Of a DNA stretch of 64,000 bases, positions 32,926 through 43,510 are shown in pieces. Below the pieces are notes generated by a model. The model searched no databases. It was not told where the DNA came from and saw nothing but the letters and a program-made list of their open reading frames with translations. The stretch's first letter is position 1. Each line of letters begins with the position of its first letter. Location of the stretch: assembly GCA_022457065.1 (NCBI GenBank), contig JAJGBQ010000004.1:1488001-1552000 (forward strand), given 5' to 3'. A program made the translations under genes and the position numbers. This stretch comes from Curvularia sp. ZM96 (Eukaryota > Ascomycota > Dothideomycetes > Pleosporales > Pleosporaceae).

Positions 32926-33560
32926 GCAATTGCTTTTGAGTCTGATGTCTTTTATTTATTAGAGCAGTCTAGAAGCGAATTTCTCCTGGATTATTTGAGC
33001 AGATGGTGTCTGGCTACACACAATCAATCGCAACAATTTTGGCTTGAGCCTGTCTTAGTTTTGCAGAAATGATACGTTCTTCGACGTCGTGTTATAGTGT
33101 GACCGCCTGATGGTTCATCAGTTGTAATTATCTTTCTCCAAACATAAAGGCTTGTTCGCGCTATTTGAGTGCTGTGAATCCATATTCAACATCTCATCTC
33201 CATCCCTTCTGACCCTCTAGTCCCTAAAACCACTGCAGTTTTATTACGACCACGCTAACTGTGTGATGTCCCTACCATGCTTCGTACAGCCCTCCTCAAC
33301 GCCTCTGGTTTGTGATATGTAAGATACAGAAGAAAGAATTTATATGATGGTATGACATCGCAAAATCATAACAAGCTTTGAGTGGCTGTTGACTTCATGT
33401 TTCTACCCGTTTTGTATACGCCTAGGATGTATTGCTGAGAAACCGTTGAAAAGCTGTATGTACGTATGCATGCGCAATGCATACCTGAATCGCCGTAATC
33501 ATCTACAAACTTCCCTTCTGCGAATGCGTTCGACTGCAACAAGAGAACTCACCTCCAAAC
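32926..33560. other. Convergent intergenic region, no supported gene
   Basis: 3' flanks of CaM kinase and pyroglutamyl peptidase. A short frame at 33389-33688 is random. Nothing else is seen. Confidence 0.5.
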
Positions 33561-34551
33561 CTATGCAAAATTGTTGTCCGTCTGCGCCCCGTTCGCCCCG
33601 TCCGCCCCATTCTGTACCTCTCCATTCTGTTTCTCCGTGTCAACAATTTTCCCGCCGGCTTTCCGTCTGCTCTCCACAAGCGCTTTGATCAAGGCAACTG
33701 TGACGTCCCACCCCTCTTTCAGCTTCTCTTCGCTGCTTGTTAGATCGGGAACATGGAGGAATATGACTGGTCGTTCGTCTTCCTTGATGGTAAAGTAGTG
33801 AGCCAGGCTGTTGTAGTAAATGAAACCGCACAAGAAATTTCCGGGATCGGTGCTGATCCGGACATCGGGGGATGTCTTTTTGGTTATTGTTGTCGTAGTG
33901 TCCGCGCCAGATGCTGTCGGCTCCAGATTCGCTTTCCAGCACTCGAGAACATCTGAGGTGTCGAAGCTGGTCGACAATTTGGTTGGAAATTCGGAAGAGG
34001 GAAAGTGCTTTTCTGAGGTCGAGTCTTCGAAGCGTTGGTGATCGACGTCCAGTATGTTTCCGTAACCACGACTGTGCGAGCCTTGCTCGATGGCGAAGTA
34101 GTTTCGTCCTGCTGCGAGACCGATATGCAGGATGATGTCTGGAGCTGGATACATGCGATTACCTGGTGGTAACAGTTTAGGAACGAGGTCCAGGACTACG
34201 TTGTAGGCTACTCGGATGGGCTCATGGTGGACGTGTATGCGGATTGGTGTTTTACTCTCCGCGGAGGCCGGGATAATGCTAGGGAGTGTCGAGGCAATTT
34301 CCCAGGATGAGTTTTTAGGAAACTTTGCTAAGAATGGCTGTGTATTTGTTAGTACGCTTGCAGTATTCGGAATCTGAAGCCAAGTGTATCGCATCACGAC
34401 GCGTACGAGACTGATGGGCAAACAAAAGGAATGGAAGTCCGGGAATGTGTACAAGTAGAATGATACGTACACCAAAACCAGTGACCAGCACTGTGACCGG
34501 CTCCTCTCCTTGCTCACTAGGAGGTTGTGGGGCAGCATAAGATGGGGCCAT
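33561..34551 (-). CDS. Pyroglutamyl peptidase I (peptidase C15)
   Basis: Two exons (34551-34471 and 34337-33561, 133-nt intron) give 285 residues. The enzyme removes N-terminal pyroglutamate. The splice joins VTVLVTGFG to PFLAKFPKNSSWEIA, recreating the conserved TGFGPF start of C15 enzymes. Family landmarks: HHEPIRVAYNVV, DIILHIGLAAGRNYFAIEQGSHSRGY with the catalytic Glu region, STDPGNFLCGFIYYNSL with the catalytic Cys, and VIFLHVPDL with the catalytic His. The full triad is present. The protein is larger than bacterial Pcp (about 215), mainly from insertions in the middle and a low-complexity Asn/Gly/Ala C-terminus, common in fungi. Confidence 0.92.
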
Positions 34552-35294
34552 GAATGATGGTCGTATTTATCGCACGTTGTACTTTCAGTAAGTGATCAGC
34601 AGGGGATCAAGGCTATCAAAAATCAGCGGTACGCCGCGGAATACTCGATTAGACATGTCTGGACCATGCTTTGGGAGTAAATGCCGTCGGACGGAACTTC
34701 CCCTGCAATGATGACATGGCGGATAGTTGCGGAACGGCTCCACCGCGACACCGGAGATCAAACTTACAGAACAACGGATACTACTGCGAAACGTGCAAGA
34801 CCAATATACGGAATCGATAAGATATCAGCCCTGTGGTTATTTATGCCTCGGTCTGGATGTAAGAGAGCTATTGATGTGGTTGGCTCATCGGCTAGCCGAA
34901 TTGGTGTGGTAGTCATATCTCATCAGCTACCCCACACGTTCATCCACGCACCCCACATTGCGCCGGGCAGCTATGCCGTGGCGAGAAGTCTACTTTCTCA
35001 AGGCATTTGTCATCGGGTAATGTATTCGCAAGTACCGTGCTTCTTCCGACGTGGCCCGCCATAAGACATGCGTATTTCCATGGAGCTGCAGGTACTACTG
35101 TATCACAACTGGCCGAATGACGTTCTTGCTTCATGCCCCGTCAAGAATAAAGGCCCGAAAAAAGCAAGCTAAGAATCTGAGTGAGCACCTTTGGGCTACA
35201 TATGAACGATTGTTGCTCGTTTCCAGCTTGCACATTGACATTCAAATTTGTCTCGACAATCTCGTAACCTGGACCAATTACTCCCCACACAACC
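34552..35294. promoter_or_regulatory. Divergent upstream region of pyroglutamyl peptidase and FAD monooxygenase
   Basis: 743 bp between two outward-facing starts. It holds both promoters. Short frames within it have no family features. Confidence 0.4.
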
Positions 35295-36643
35295 ATGGCG
35301 TCTGCAAACTCGTCTTCAAAACCTTATTCCCTTGCCATAGTCGGCGGTGGCATATCAGGTCTAGCCCTGGCTATAACCCTCTTGCAGTACGATATCCCCA
35401 TCACCGTCTATGAAGCCGCACCTCATTTTGGCGAGATTGGTGCCGGCGTTGCCTTTGGGCCAAATGCAGGGCGCGCAATGGAGCTCATGTCACCCAAGAT
35501 TTACCAGGCGTTTCTAAAATGCAAGACTGGAAATGCCGATGACTCAAAAATGGATTCCTGGTTCACGATTCGGGTAGGAGATGCCAGGAAAGCAGACAAA
35601 GACGGGTATGTTAGGGAGGGCAAGAAGGTGGGCGATGCTCTATTCGATATACCCCTACCCGCGGGTGGAGGACGCGGCGGTGTGTACAGAGCCCACTTCC
35701 TCGACGAACTCGTAAAGGACATACCGGATGATGTCGCCAAGTTTGATAAGAGACTGGTAGACATGGATGAAGCAACTGACGGGTCTGGTGATATTGTACT
35801 AAAATTCGCGGATGGTTCTACAGCACAACATACTGCAGTAATTGGCTGTGACGGAATCAAGTCCATGACAAGGAAATGGCTAGTTGGAAGAGAGAACCCT
35901 GCCTCCAAGGCTGTCTTTTCAGGGAAGTATGCCTATCGAGGACTGATACCCATGGAAGAAGCAGTCAAGTTGCTGGGCAACGAGGCTGCCGGGAACAGTC
36001 AAATGTACCTAGGGTATCATGGTCATCTCCTCACATTCCCCATTTCACATGGAAAAATCATGAATGGTACTCTCACCACCCCGGAATGACAATGCTTTGC
36101 TAATGTTTCATTGCAGTCGTTGCGTTTCGATCACGCGATACATGGGAAGACGAGAAATGGGTCGTTTCCACATCGAAAGAAGACATGCAGGCCGACTTCG
36201 CCGAATGGGGACCCCATGTGCAAAAGATCGTCGGTGCTATGCAAAAGCCGGACATCTGGGCTCTTTTCATGCACCCGCCATGTGACACTTATACGAAAGG
36301 CCGCGTATGTCTACTCGGCGATGCTGCACATGCAACAACCCCGCACCAGGGCGCCGGTGCTGGCATGTGCATAGAGGACTCGTACATACTGGCCAATCTC
36401 ATCAAAGACGCGAACAACACAGAGGAGCTGCAACGAGCATTCAGCGCCTTTGACCAAGTGAGGCGGGAGAGAACACAGAAAAACGTCGCTACGAGTTACG
36501 AGGCAGGCAAGCTATATGATTTCGAGCTATTTGGGGACGACCTTGATAAGATCGAGAAAAACTTTCGGCAGAGGATGAACTGGATATGGGATATCGATCT
36601 GCAGGCACAATTGGCACAGGCACAGAATCTCATGAAGCAGTGA
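35295..36643 (+). CDS. FAD-dependent aromatic hydroxylase (salicylate hydroxylase-like)
   Basis: Two exons (35295-36066 and 36117-36643) give 432 residues. It is a class A flavoprotein monooxygenase: the N-terminal Rossmann motif SLAIVGGGISGLALAITLL binds FAD, GEIGAGVAFGPNAGRAMEL follows, VIGCDGIKSMTRKWL is the second FAD motif (DG), and GRVCLLGDAAHATTPHQGAGA is the third (GD). Overall it most resembles salicylate or 3-hydroxybenzoate-type hydroxylases of fungi. These use NAD(P)H and O2 to hydroxylate, often decarboxylating, aromatic acids; many plant-associated fungi have several copies. The substrate cannot be read from sequence. Its stop lies 68 bp from that of the convergent prolyl iminopeptidase. 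Confidence 0.91.
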
Positions 36644-36711
36644 ATTTGACGCATGGCATGGACAAAGAAACGAGTTAGCTCTGAGAGTCTTAGACTCTGA
36701 TCATATGCAAG

Positions 36712-38230
36712 CTAATCCATGACATCGTCCCTCAAAGAGAAGATCTGCTTCAGTACCTCGTCTGTCTTTGCACCGATTCCGTTATGGTACATCATGTTCG
36801 TCACAAATGGCTTGCAGCCTTTGATCGTGTTGGCCGTTTCCATGCTTAGGTCAAAGTCGACATACATGTCGTCCATATACACAGCTGCGTATGTCGGTAC
36901 CTCATTTCTCTTCAGCTGCTCCACATCGTATAGCTTGGGCCAATCCTTTTCCAAGGCCAGCAGCTGCCCCACTGTCTTGAGTTTAGTGAGTTCAGGGTAG
37001 CAGTCGAACATGAAGGGATAGATCATCTCGCCAGTAAAGTAAACAGGGTCCTCAGAGTCAACACGGGACAGTGAAAACTCAGGGTATTTGGGGAGGAGGC
37101 GTTCAGCGGACCAGTTGGCAGCCTGGCCTTGGCAGTAGATGGGCTCATGGAGTAGGGCGTAAATAACATTCGTATCCCAGCTCTGTGCAGCCTCCAGTGC
37201 GAGTACAGTTGGACGGGTCAAGTGGCCGAACTGACTGAGATCCGTGTCGGCACGGAGAACCAGGTTATGTACCTCATCAAAGCCGCCATGCTTGCCAAAG
37301 TAGATGCCCAGTTGGAGGAAGCGGCGTGCAGAGAGTGAGCCTTCACCACCTTGAACGCGCACTGTGTTATCACCAAAGCGGGAGAGCAGCTTGATGATAC
37401 GTTTGACTCTCTCCACATCCTCCGGGTACTTCTTGTAATAACCCTCGTTCCTGCTCTTGACACGTGTATACAATCGCTCATACACTTCATCCGCATTGTC
37501 CCTCAGAGGTGGAAGACCTCCGAAAAGGAACGCCTCTTTGACACCTTCAGGGTAAAACGAGAGGTAGGTGGTGGCGCAGAAACCACCAAAGCTCTGCCCC
37601 ATGATGCTCCACTTCTTCTTATCTTCAGGATAATCGGCTGTCAATGCTTTCCTCACAGCCTCGCAGTCTTTGACTATGCTATCTGCTCTGAAGCTCTTCA
37701 TGTAGTCTGCCTGCACTTTATCATCTCCCCTCAGCTGCAGGCTCGACTGGCTGATGGCGGTTGAAAGGCCCGTACCACGCTGGTCGAGCATGAGCACTTG
37801 GTATCCTTTGTCAAGGATAGTTTGCGTCCAGGATACCTGTTGAGGCGGCCTGCATTCAAACCCAGGGCCACCTTGCAAGTAGACGAGCCATGGAAGCTGT
37901 GTCTTGGAGCGCTCCAGGTGCGAAGTGGGTGTGTAGTCTGCAGGCTTGTCGGCCTTTAGAGCGGAACGAGCGAAAAGCTGAATAGTTCCGAGAGATGGGT
38001 TGGCTTCTACAGCGTTAACAAGCTTGCAATATTGAAGATCGGAGTGTTTTCATCTCTTCTATCATCAAACAGACTCGTACATACAGTGGTCACGGGGTAC
38101 CTGGAACAAATGCTCCGTAATTCGAAGCTTGCCTGTATAATGTTATTTCCCATACGTGAGTTAATTATAGTGATTAGGTACCAGGTACGATATGGCTCCT
38201 CTGTTCGAGGATCTTTGCTGCTTGAATCAT
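36712..38230 (-). CDS. Prolyl iminopeptidase-like serine peptidase (S33)
   Basis: Three exons (38230-38182, 38132-38085, 38003-36712) give 462 residues. The two tiny first exons are needed to rebuild the family N-terminus: HIVPGKLRITEHLFQVPRDH followed by SNPSLGTIQLFARS. The alpha/beta-hydrolase core follows: LPWLVYLQGGPGFECR (oxyanion HGGPG-like motif, here QGGPG), VLMLDQRGTGLS, the nucleophile elbow IMGQSFGGFCA, and the terminal His in MMYHNGIGAKTD. Such enzymes release N-terminal proline from peptides. There is no signal peptide, so it is cytosolic. It is transcribed divergently from the kelch gene (371 bp) and convergently with the FAD monooxygenase. Confidence 0.92.
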
Positions 38231-38601
38231 CTTGTGGAGTGTTTGTGACGAGAGATGAGAAGTGGGGAGTGAATGTATGTAATGTTATCGATAAGCGTAG
38301 CCGCTCCGTAACGCCTGCTCCGAAGGATTGGCAGTGGGGAAGCAGATGCACAAGACAGCGTGACCCTGAGAAACTTATATCTAGGGTATTCAGTTTCATA
38401 AATCTACTACTTAGTGAGTAATAATTGCCTTCACTACTGGCGCTGTGGTTGAAGAGTCCTACGAAATCGAATACTGTGGTTCGAAAATTTCCAAACTACT
38501 GAGGGGCAAATCGCGGAGGGTTGCCAACCCACAAAACCACAAACGTAACAACAATATAGGGGGCACTTCACTTAATCTGTCCCAATTTGCGACACTCAGA
38601 A
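38231..38601. promoter_or_regulatory. Shared upstream region of prolyl iminopeptidase and kelch gene
   Basis: 371 bp between divergent start codons. No clear TATA box or known site is seen. Confidence 0.4.
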
Positions 38602-40656
38602 ATGGCCAAGGACAAGAAGAAAGCAGCAGGTGGCAAGGCTGCTGCCAAAGCCGCCAAAGCCGCTAAGCAAGAGAAGAAGGCAGGCAAGAAGGATAAAAAG
38701 CTCGCATCCAAGACACAAGAACTCGATTCTGACGCGGAAGACGTTGATCTCGATGCGATCCTGGCGCAGTATGCAAAAGAGCAGGAGCAACATCACGCCA
38801 TCACAGAAATAGCTGCTGAACCGCCATCTGCACGAACCTCATGTACCCTCATCGCTAATCCGGCCAACGAGAATGAAATCTTCTTGTTCGGAGGCGAGTA
38901 TTTCAACGGGGCTACAGCAAGATTCTTTAACGATCTCATGATTTACAACATCAAGCAAGATGCGTGGAAGCAAGTGACCAGTCCCAACTCGCCACTCCCT
39001 CGATCTGGACATGCCTGGTGCCGTGCGGCAAACACCAAGGAAATCTATCTATTCGGTGGCGAATTCAGCTCTCCTAAACAAGGCACCTTCTACCACTACA
39101 ATGATTTCTGGAAATTGGATCCATCAAACAGGGAGTGGACGCGTATGGAGGGTAAGAGTAAGACAGCAGCACCACCGGCGCGAAGCGGCCATCGCATGGT
39201 TAGCTTTAAACAGTACATCATTCTTTGGGGAGGATTCCAAGACACATCCGCCACCACGAAGTATCTGAATGATCTCTGGATCTACGACTGTGTAAATTTC
39301 TCATGGCACACACCCAAGCTCCAGGCTGCTCGTGCGATACCGGATGCTCGATCCAGTTTCACATTCCTCCCACACGATCAGGGTGCCGTCATTTACGGTG
39401 GATACTCTCGTGTCAAGGCACAAGCTGGCGGAAAGCAGCAGCAACAACAGGGCAAAGGCAAAAAGAGTGGTGGAGGCCCGGCTTCACGCATGGTCTTGAA
39501 GCCAAAGGTTCACGATGATACTTGGTTCTTACGCATTACACCACCGCCTGCGGATCAGCCTTCGACGACTCTCCCAACCGTTTCATGGGAGAAGCGGAAG
39601 AAGCCAGCGAACGCGCCAAACCCATCGCGCGCAGGCGCCACGATGGCGTACCATAAGGGTCGTGGTGTCATGTTTGGTGGCGTGCACGATGTCGAGGAGA
39701 GCGAGGAGGGAATCGATTCCGAGTTCTTCAATCAGTTGTTCATCTGGAACGTAGAACGAAATCGCTTTATGCCGCTGACTTTGCGCCGGCCTAAACAAAA
39801 TGCGAATAAGAGGGCCGCTCAGCAAGCCAACATCAGTCGTCGGGACCGTGGCAAAGCAGCCGAAGAAGAACTACTCGCCAACTTGAAGGCTCTTGAAATG
39901 AAAGCCGGTGTCACTGCAGACCCAGATTCGGACCACGAAGCTGACAAAGCTAAAGAGGAAGAGGAAGAAGACGATTCGCGTCCAGAGAAGCCAAAGATAT
40001 TCGAGTTTCCACATCCTCGTTTCAACGCTGCGCTCACCGTGCAAGCAGACACGTTGTACATCTACGGAGGTACCTTTGAAAAGGGCGACCGCGAGTTCAC
40101 CTTCGACGAGCTATGGTCCGTCAATTTGAACCATCTTGACGGCGTGACAGAAATCTTCAAGCGCGAGCTAGAAGACTGGCAAGGCAGCGAAGACGAGGCC
40201 GATTCAGACGAGGAAGAGGAGGATGAAGACGACTCCGAAGAAGAGGAAGAAGGCGAGGACGATGATGCCAAGTCTGTTTCCACTGCCCCAACCAGCGTCG
40301 CAGAGGCTCCTGCTACTCCAATCACCGAGGACATGGGTTCTCAGGAGGAGATATCTGCGCTCACGGATACGCTTCCGCACCCACGACCGTTCGAGTCTCT
40401 TCGTGACTTCTACGCTCGTACGTCGGAGCAGTGGCAGAATCTTGTCTTGGAGGAGCTGGAGAAGAAGGGCACGAGTGCGGAAAGAAGTCCTAAGGAAGTC
40501 AAGAAGATGGCGTTCGAACAGGCGGAAGAGAAGTGGTGGGATTGCAGGGAGGAAATTCGTGCACTGGAGGATGAGCAGGAGGCTGCTGGTATCGGGGAGG
40601 TGGTTAGTTTGGCGGACAAAGAAGGGGCTGCCGCTGGAGCGGGTAGACGTAGGTAG
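38602..40656 (+). CDS. Kelch-repeat protein of the KLHDC4/Kel3 family
   Basis: Single exon, 684 residues from MAKDKKKAAGGKAA at 38602. The Lys/Ala-rich N-terminus and the segment LDAILAQYAKEQEQHHAITE followed by PPSARTSCTLIANP are typical of KLHDC4 (yeast Kel3/YPL263C). Kelch blades are evident: IFLFGGEYFNG...NDLMIYNI, PRSGHAWCRA..IYLFGGEF, PARSGHRMVSFKQYIILWGGFQD, DARSSFTFLPHDQGAVIYGGY, and, after an insertion, RAGATMAYHKGRGVMFGGV and TLYIYGGTFE. A strongly acidic low-complexity stretch lies near residues 535-560 and a helical DUF4110-type C-terminal part follows (PFESLRDFYARTSEQWQNL). The molecular role is poorly known. It converges on DHR2, 88 bp between stops. Confidence 0.9.
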   Translation: MAKDKKKAAGGKAAAKAAKAAKQEKKAGKKDKKLASKTQELDSDAEDVDLDAILAQYAKEQEQHHAITEIAAEPPSARTSCTLIANPANENEIFLFGGEYFNGATARFFNDLMIYNIKQDAWKQVTSPNSPLPRSGHAWCRAANTKEIYLFGGEFSSPKQGTFYHYNDFWKLDPSNREWTRMEGKSKTAAPPARSGHRMVSFKQYIILWGGFQDTSATTKYLNDLWIYDCVNFSWHTPKLQAARAIPDARSSFTFLPHDQGAVIYGGYSRVKAQAGGKQQQQQGKGKKSGGGPASRMVLKPKVHDDTWFLRITPPPADQPSTTLPTVSWEKRKKPANAPNPSRAGATMAYHKGRGVMFGGVHDVEESEEGIDSEFFNQLFIWNVERNRFMPLTLRRPKQNANKRAAQQANISRRDRGKAAEEELLANLKALEMKAGVTADPDSDHEADKAKEEEEEDDSRPEKPKIFEFPHPRFNAALTVQADTLYIYGGTFEKGDREFTFDELWSVNLNHLDGVTEIFKRELEDWQGSEDEADSDEEEEDEDDSEEEEEGEDDDAKSVSTAPTSVAEAPATPITEDMGSQEEISALTDTLPHPRPFESLRDFYARTSEQWQNLVLEELEKKGTSAERSPKEVKKMAFEQAEEKWWDCREEIRALEDEQEAAGIGEVVSLADKEGAAAGAGRRR

Positions 40657-40744
40657 AGATGGAGACGTGAGGATGATCGGAAGACTAAAAATTGATTTTT
40701 GGTATCTATCTCACCGCTACAAGAATGCGCTGGAGTCTCTCTCG

Positions 40745-43171
40745 CTACATAATGGCGTCGATGACTTCTGAAACCCAGTCCAACTGCACCGCACTGACAC
40801 CTCTTGCCCATGCTTTACCTGTGAACACAAACTCATTAAACACTATCGCCTCTACCTTCTTTCCAAACAGTACCGAGCTAGGGTGTATCGCGACAGTCTG
40901 GTTTCCCATCAGTGTCTTGTAGCTTCCGTCCGGCATCAACCTCGCAGTGTTGGCGATAAATCCCCTCAACATGCACGCCAGTATGGCCTGACTCTTCGCC
41001 TCTGAGGGCGCATTATCAGACTGCACGTCGTCATTCGATAGCAGCTTTTGCTGCTTGCACTGCTCTCGTAGCTGAGTCCTGATCTTCATCACGTTGTCCA
41101 TGGCGCGGTGCGATACATAGTGTTTTTCGCACCATGCTTTGCGCTGTGCCTTGTCTTCGGCAGCAAATCTCTGCACGGTGACCAAGAGGGTCAAGTGATC
41201 GCCTTCACGGCGGTACAGCTCACGTCGCACTTCCTCTGCCTCCTCTTTCCGCTCTTCGGTGACGAGATTGAGGAAGATGTTCTCGACGCTCAGTGCAGAA
41301 ATGATGTCGATTACATCAAGTAGGCATTCACGCTCTGGTTTCGCTGCTTCGACAAGCACGCGACCCAGTGTAGGTGTCAGAGGAAACTTGGCAATCTTCA
41401 GACCCATATCGCTGATTTCGCCTGTTTCTGTGAGTGCTTGCAGATGCAGAAGCTGCAACAACGCCTTCTCGAGTGCTTCTCGTGGCGGCCGATCGAGGAA
41501 TGGGAAACTCAGAACGTCGTCAACGCCACGCGCTTTCATCGTCAGAATCGCCTGGCTGAGGTCGCAGCGAAGGATTTCAGGTATAGTGCGCTCTTCCATT
41601 GTCTTGTAGGCGTCTTCAGTGTACAGACGATAGCACTGACCCGGCGCTTCACGACCAGCTCGACCTTTGCGCTGGATAGCTGCAGATTTAGAGATTGGCT
41701 TTACGAGCAAAGATTCAAGACCCAAACGATTCCGGAACTGTTTGATCTTGGACTTGCCACAATCTATGACGAAGCGGATGCCGGGAACAGTGACGGATGT
41801 TTCTGCAATATTGGTCGCGAGAATGACACGCCGTGTTCGGTAGGGTGCTGGCTGGAAAATGCGTTGCTGGGCGTGTTGGGGAAGGGCTGCGAAGAGTGGA
41901 AGAGCAAGAAGTTTAGGAACTTCTTCATCCATTCCTTCGGCGTAGTCGTTGATAAGCTTTTCCAGAGCTTCAATCGTGTCTTGGCCTGTGAGAAAGACCA
42001 GTATATCGCCTGGTAGTGGCTCCTTGTAATGTATCTGAAAAACCAGCTTCAAGGCGGACTCGATCCAGTCTTGTGTGGGTTGCGGCAGATATATTGTCTT
42101 CACGGGGTATTGCCGCCCTTCTACGTAACAGGTCGACACCGTGCTTGTAACCGGTGTCTTGGGTTTATCGATGGCCTTGTCAGAATTTGGCGCGGACTGA
42201 TCGCCCCCGAAGAACCTCACAAGACTCTCCACATCCGCTGTAGCACTCATCACTATAACCTTTAGTGGATGCTTCCTCTTCTTGTTCTCCTTATCCGCCA
42301 CTAGGTTTCTCAAAAACCCGAGAATCAGATCCACATTCACGCTCCTTTCGTGAACTTCGTCTACTACTATCGCGCTGTATTGCGACATGTTGGGATCCCT
42401 GAGCATCTCCTGGAGTAGCATGCCCTCCGTCAGAAACTTGACTTTGGTGTGCTTCCCAGCGGCATTGTCAAAACGGACACTGTAGCCAACCTTGGCTGCT
42501 GGGCCTTTGTCACCCAGCAAGCTACCCATCTCTTCTGCAACACGTCGTGCCAAAGAGATGGCTGCCACTCTTCGAGGCTGCGTGATCGCTATACATCCCG
42601 TACACCAAGACTCGTTGGTTAGAAATTGCGGTACTTGCGTGGATTTTCCGGAACCAGTTTCTCCAGTCAAAACAAGCACGTTGTTCCTCTGTAGCGCTGC
42701 TCGGATTGAGTCTGCTTGGGGCCATATTGGGAGTGATTTCCGAATTGCTCGCAGTTCGTCGCGTTTTTGAAGAAGGTGAGCTGGTATATCCTGGGTTTTT
42801 TGAGAGTTTCGCAGTCGCTGCGGCTGCTTGTTCCTAGCCCGAGACTGTTGCTCGCGCTTTGGATTGGATTCTGATAGCTGTGTCAACTCTTCAGCTTTCT
42901 TGCGCTCGGGTAGCTTCTCTGGCTGCACAGCTGGCGATTTATTGGCAGATTCCGGCTTCTTCACGATATCGACCTTGCTTTCCTGCTTCTTGACAAGATT
43001 TGGCGTATCATCCTCCGAGTCATCAAACTTGGTCAGTTGGCCGGCGCCCTTTTTAACGCTGTAGCCATCCTTGGCAGGCTGCGCCCTCTTTCTCTTCTTT
43101 CCCTTGTTCAGTCCTACTGATCCGTTCTCACTGTTTTGAACCTTTGGCTCCATGCTCTTTTCATTCGACAT
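40745..43171 (-). CDS. DHR2: DEAH/RHA-family RNA helicase DHR2
   Basis: Single exon, 808 residues from the ATG at 43171. Yeast Dhr2 is a nucleolar helicase needed for 18S rRNA processing. A Lys-rich N-terminus of about 130 residues precedes the helicase core: VLVLTGETGSGKSTQVPQFL (Walker A), ITQPRRVAAISLARRVAEEMG, VDEVHERSVNVDLILGF (motif II with DEVH in place of DEAH), KVIVMSATADVESL (motif III), TNIAETSVTVPGI and IQRKGRAGREAPGQCYRLY (motif VI). The HA2/ratchet and OB regions follow, ending in the C-terminal KAWARGVSAVQLDWV. The N-terminus is charged and nuclear in style. Confidence 0.93.
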   Translation of the reverse strand: MSNEKSMEPKVQNSENGSVGLNKGKKRKRAQPAKDGYSVKKGAGQLTKFDDSEDDTPNLVKKQESKVDIVKKPESANKSPAVQPEKLPERKKAEELTQLSESNPKREQQSRARNKQPQRLRNSQKTQDIPAHLLQKRDELRAIRKSLPIWPQADSIRAALQRNNVLVLTGETGSGKSTQVPQFLTNESWCTGCIAITQPRRVAAISLARRVAEEMGSLLGDKGPAAKVGYSVRFDNAAGKHTKVKFLTEGMLLQEMLRDPNMSQYSAIVVDEVHERSVNVDLILGFLRNLVADKENKKRKHPLKVIVMSATADVESLVRFFGGDQSAPNSDKAIDKPKTPVTSTVSTCYVEGRQYPVKTIYLPQPTQDWIESALKLVFQIHYKEPLPGDILVFLTGQDTIEALEKLINDYAEGMDEEVPKLLALPLFAALPQHAQQRIFQPAPYRTRRVILATNIAETSVTVPGIRFVIDCGKSKIKQFRNRLGLESLLVKPISKSAAIQRKGRAGREAPGQCYRLYTEDAYKTMEERTIPEILRCDLSQAILTMKARGVDDVLSFPFLDRPPREALEKALLQLLHLQALTETGEISDMGLKIAKFPLTPTLGRVLVEAAKPERECLLDVIDIISALSVENIFLNLVTEERKEEAEEVRRELYRREGDHLTLLVTVQRFAAEDKAQRKAWCEKHYVSHRAMDNVMKIRTQLREQCKQQKLLSNDDVQSDNAPSEAKSQAILACMLRGFIANTARLMPDGSYKTLMGNQTVAIHPSSVLFGKKVEAIVFNEFVFTGKAWARGVSAVQLDWVSEVIDAIM

Positions 43172-43510
43172 ATTTGGTGCTGAGACGGTGTTGGTGTTTT
43201 GGATCACCAAAACTTTTCTGGACTTCTCAAATCTTTATCGATAAAAGCGCGTCGTCCCAGAGAGGTTAGCGTGTACTCTGCCTGCCGCGGCCCACCTCCA
43301 CACACCCCCACATGTTCAGTTCAATACGGAAGATGATGATGCAGATACCAACAGTTTGTAGTTGAAGGGCTAACTGACCAGATAACGGGCTCCATTTCGT
43401 ACAGCATGCTCAGCATGATCAAGCAAGATTCAGGAACGTATTTGCAAGATCTCTAGTACTAGTATTATACAACACACGAAGGTCTAGATCTACATAAGCA
43501 AAACTTCTAC
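43172..43510. other. Short intergenic region
   Basis: 5' flank of DHR2 and 3' flank of OCT1, both minus strand. Nothing else is seen. Confidence 0.5.

Noticed and set aside
40205..40270. Acidic repeat tract as a possible microsatellite or insertion
   Set aside because: It is the Glu/Asp-rich coding region of the kelch protein, common in the family.
41438..42016. 192-codon plus-strand frame inside DHR2
   Set aside because: Antisense shadow of the helicase core.
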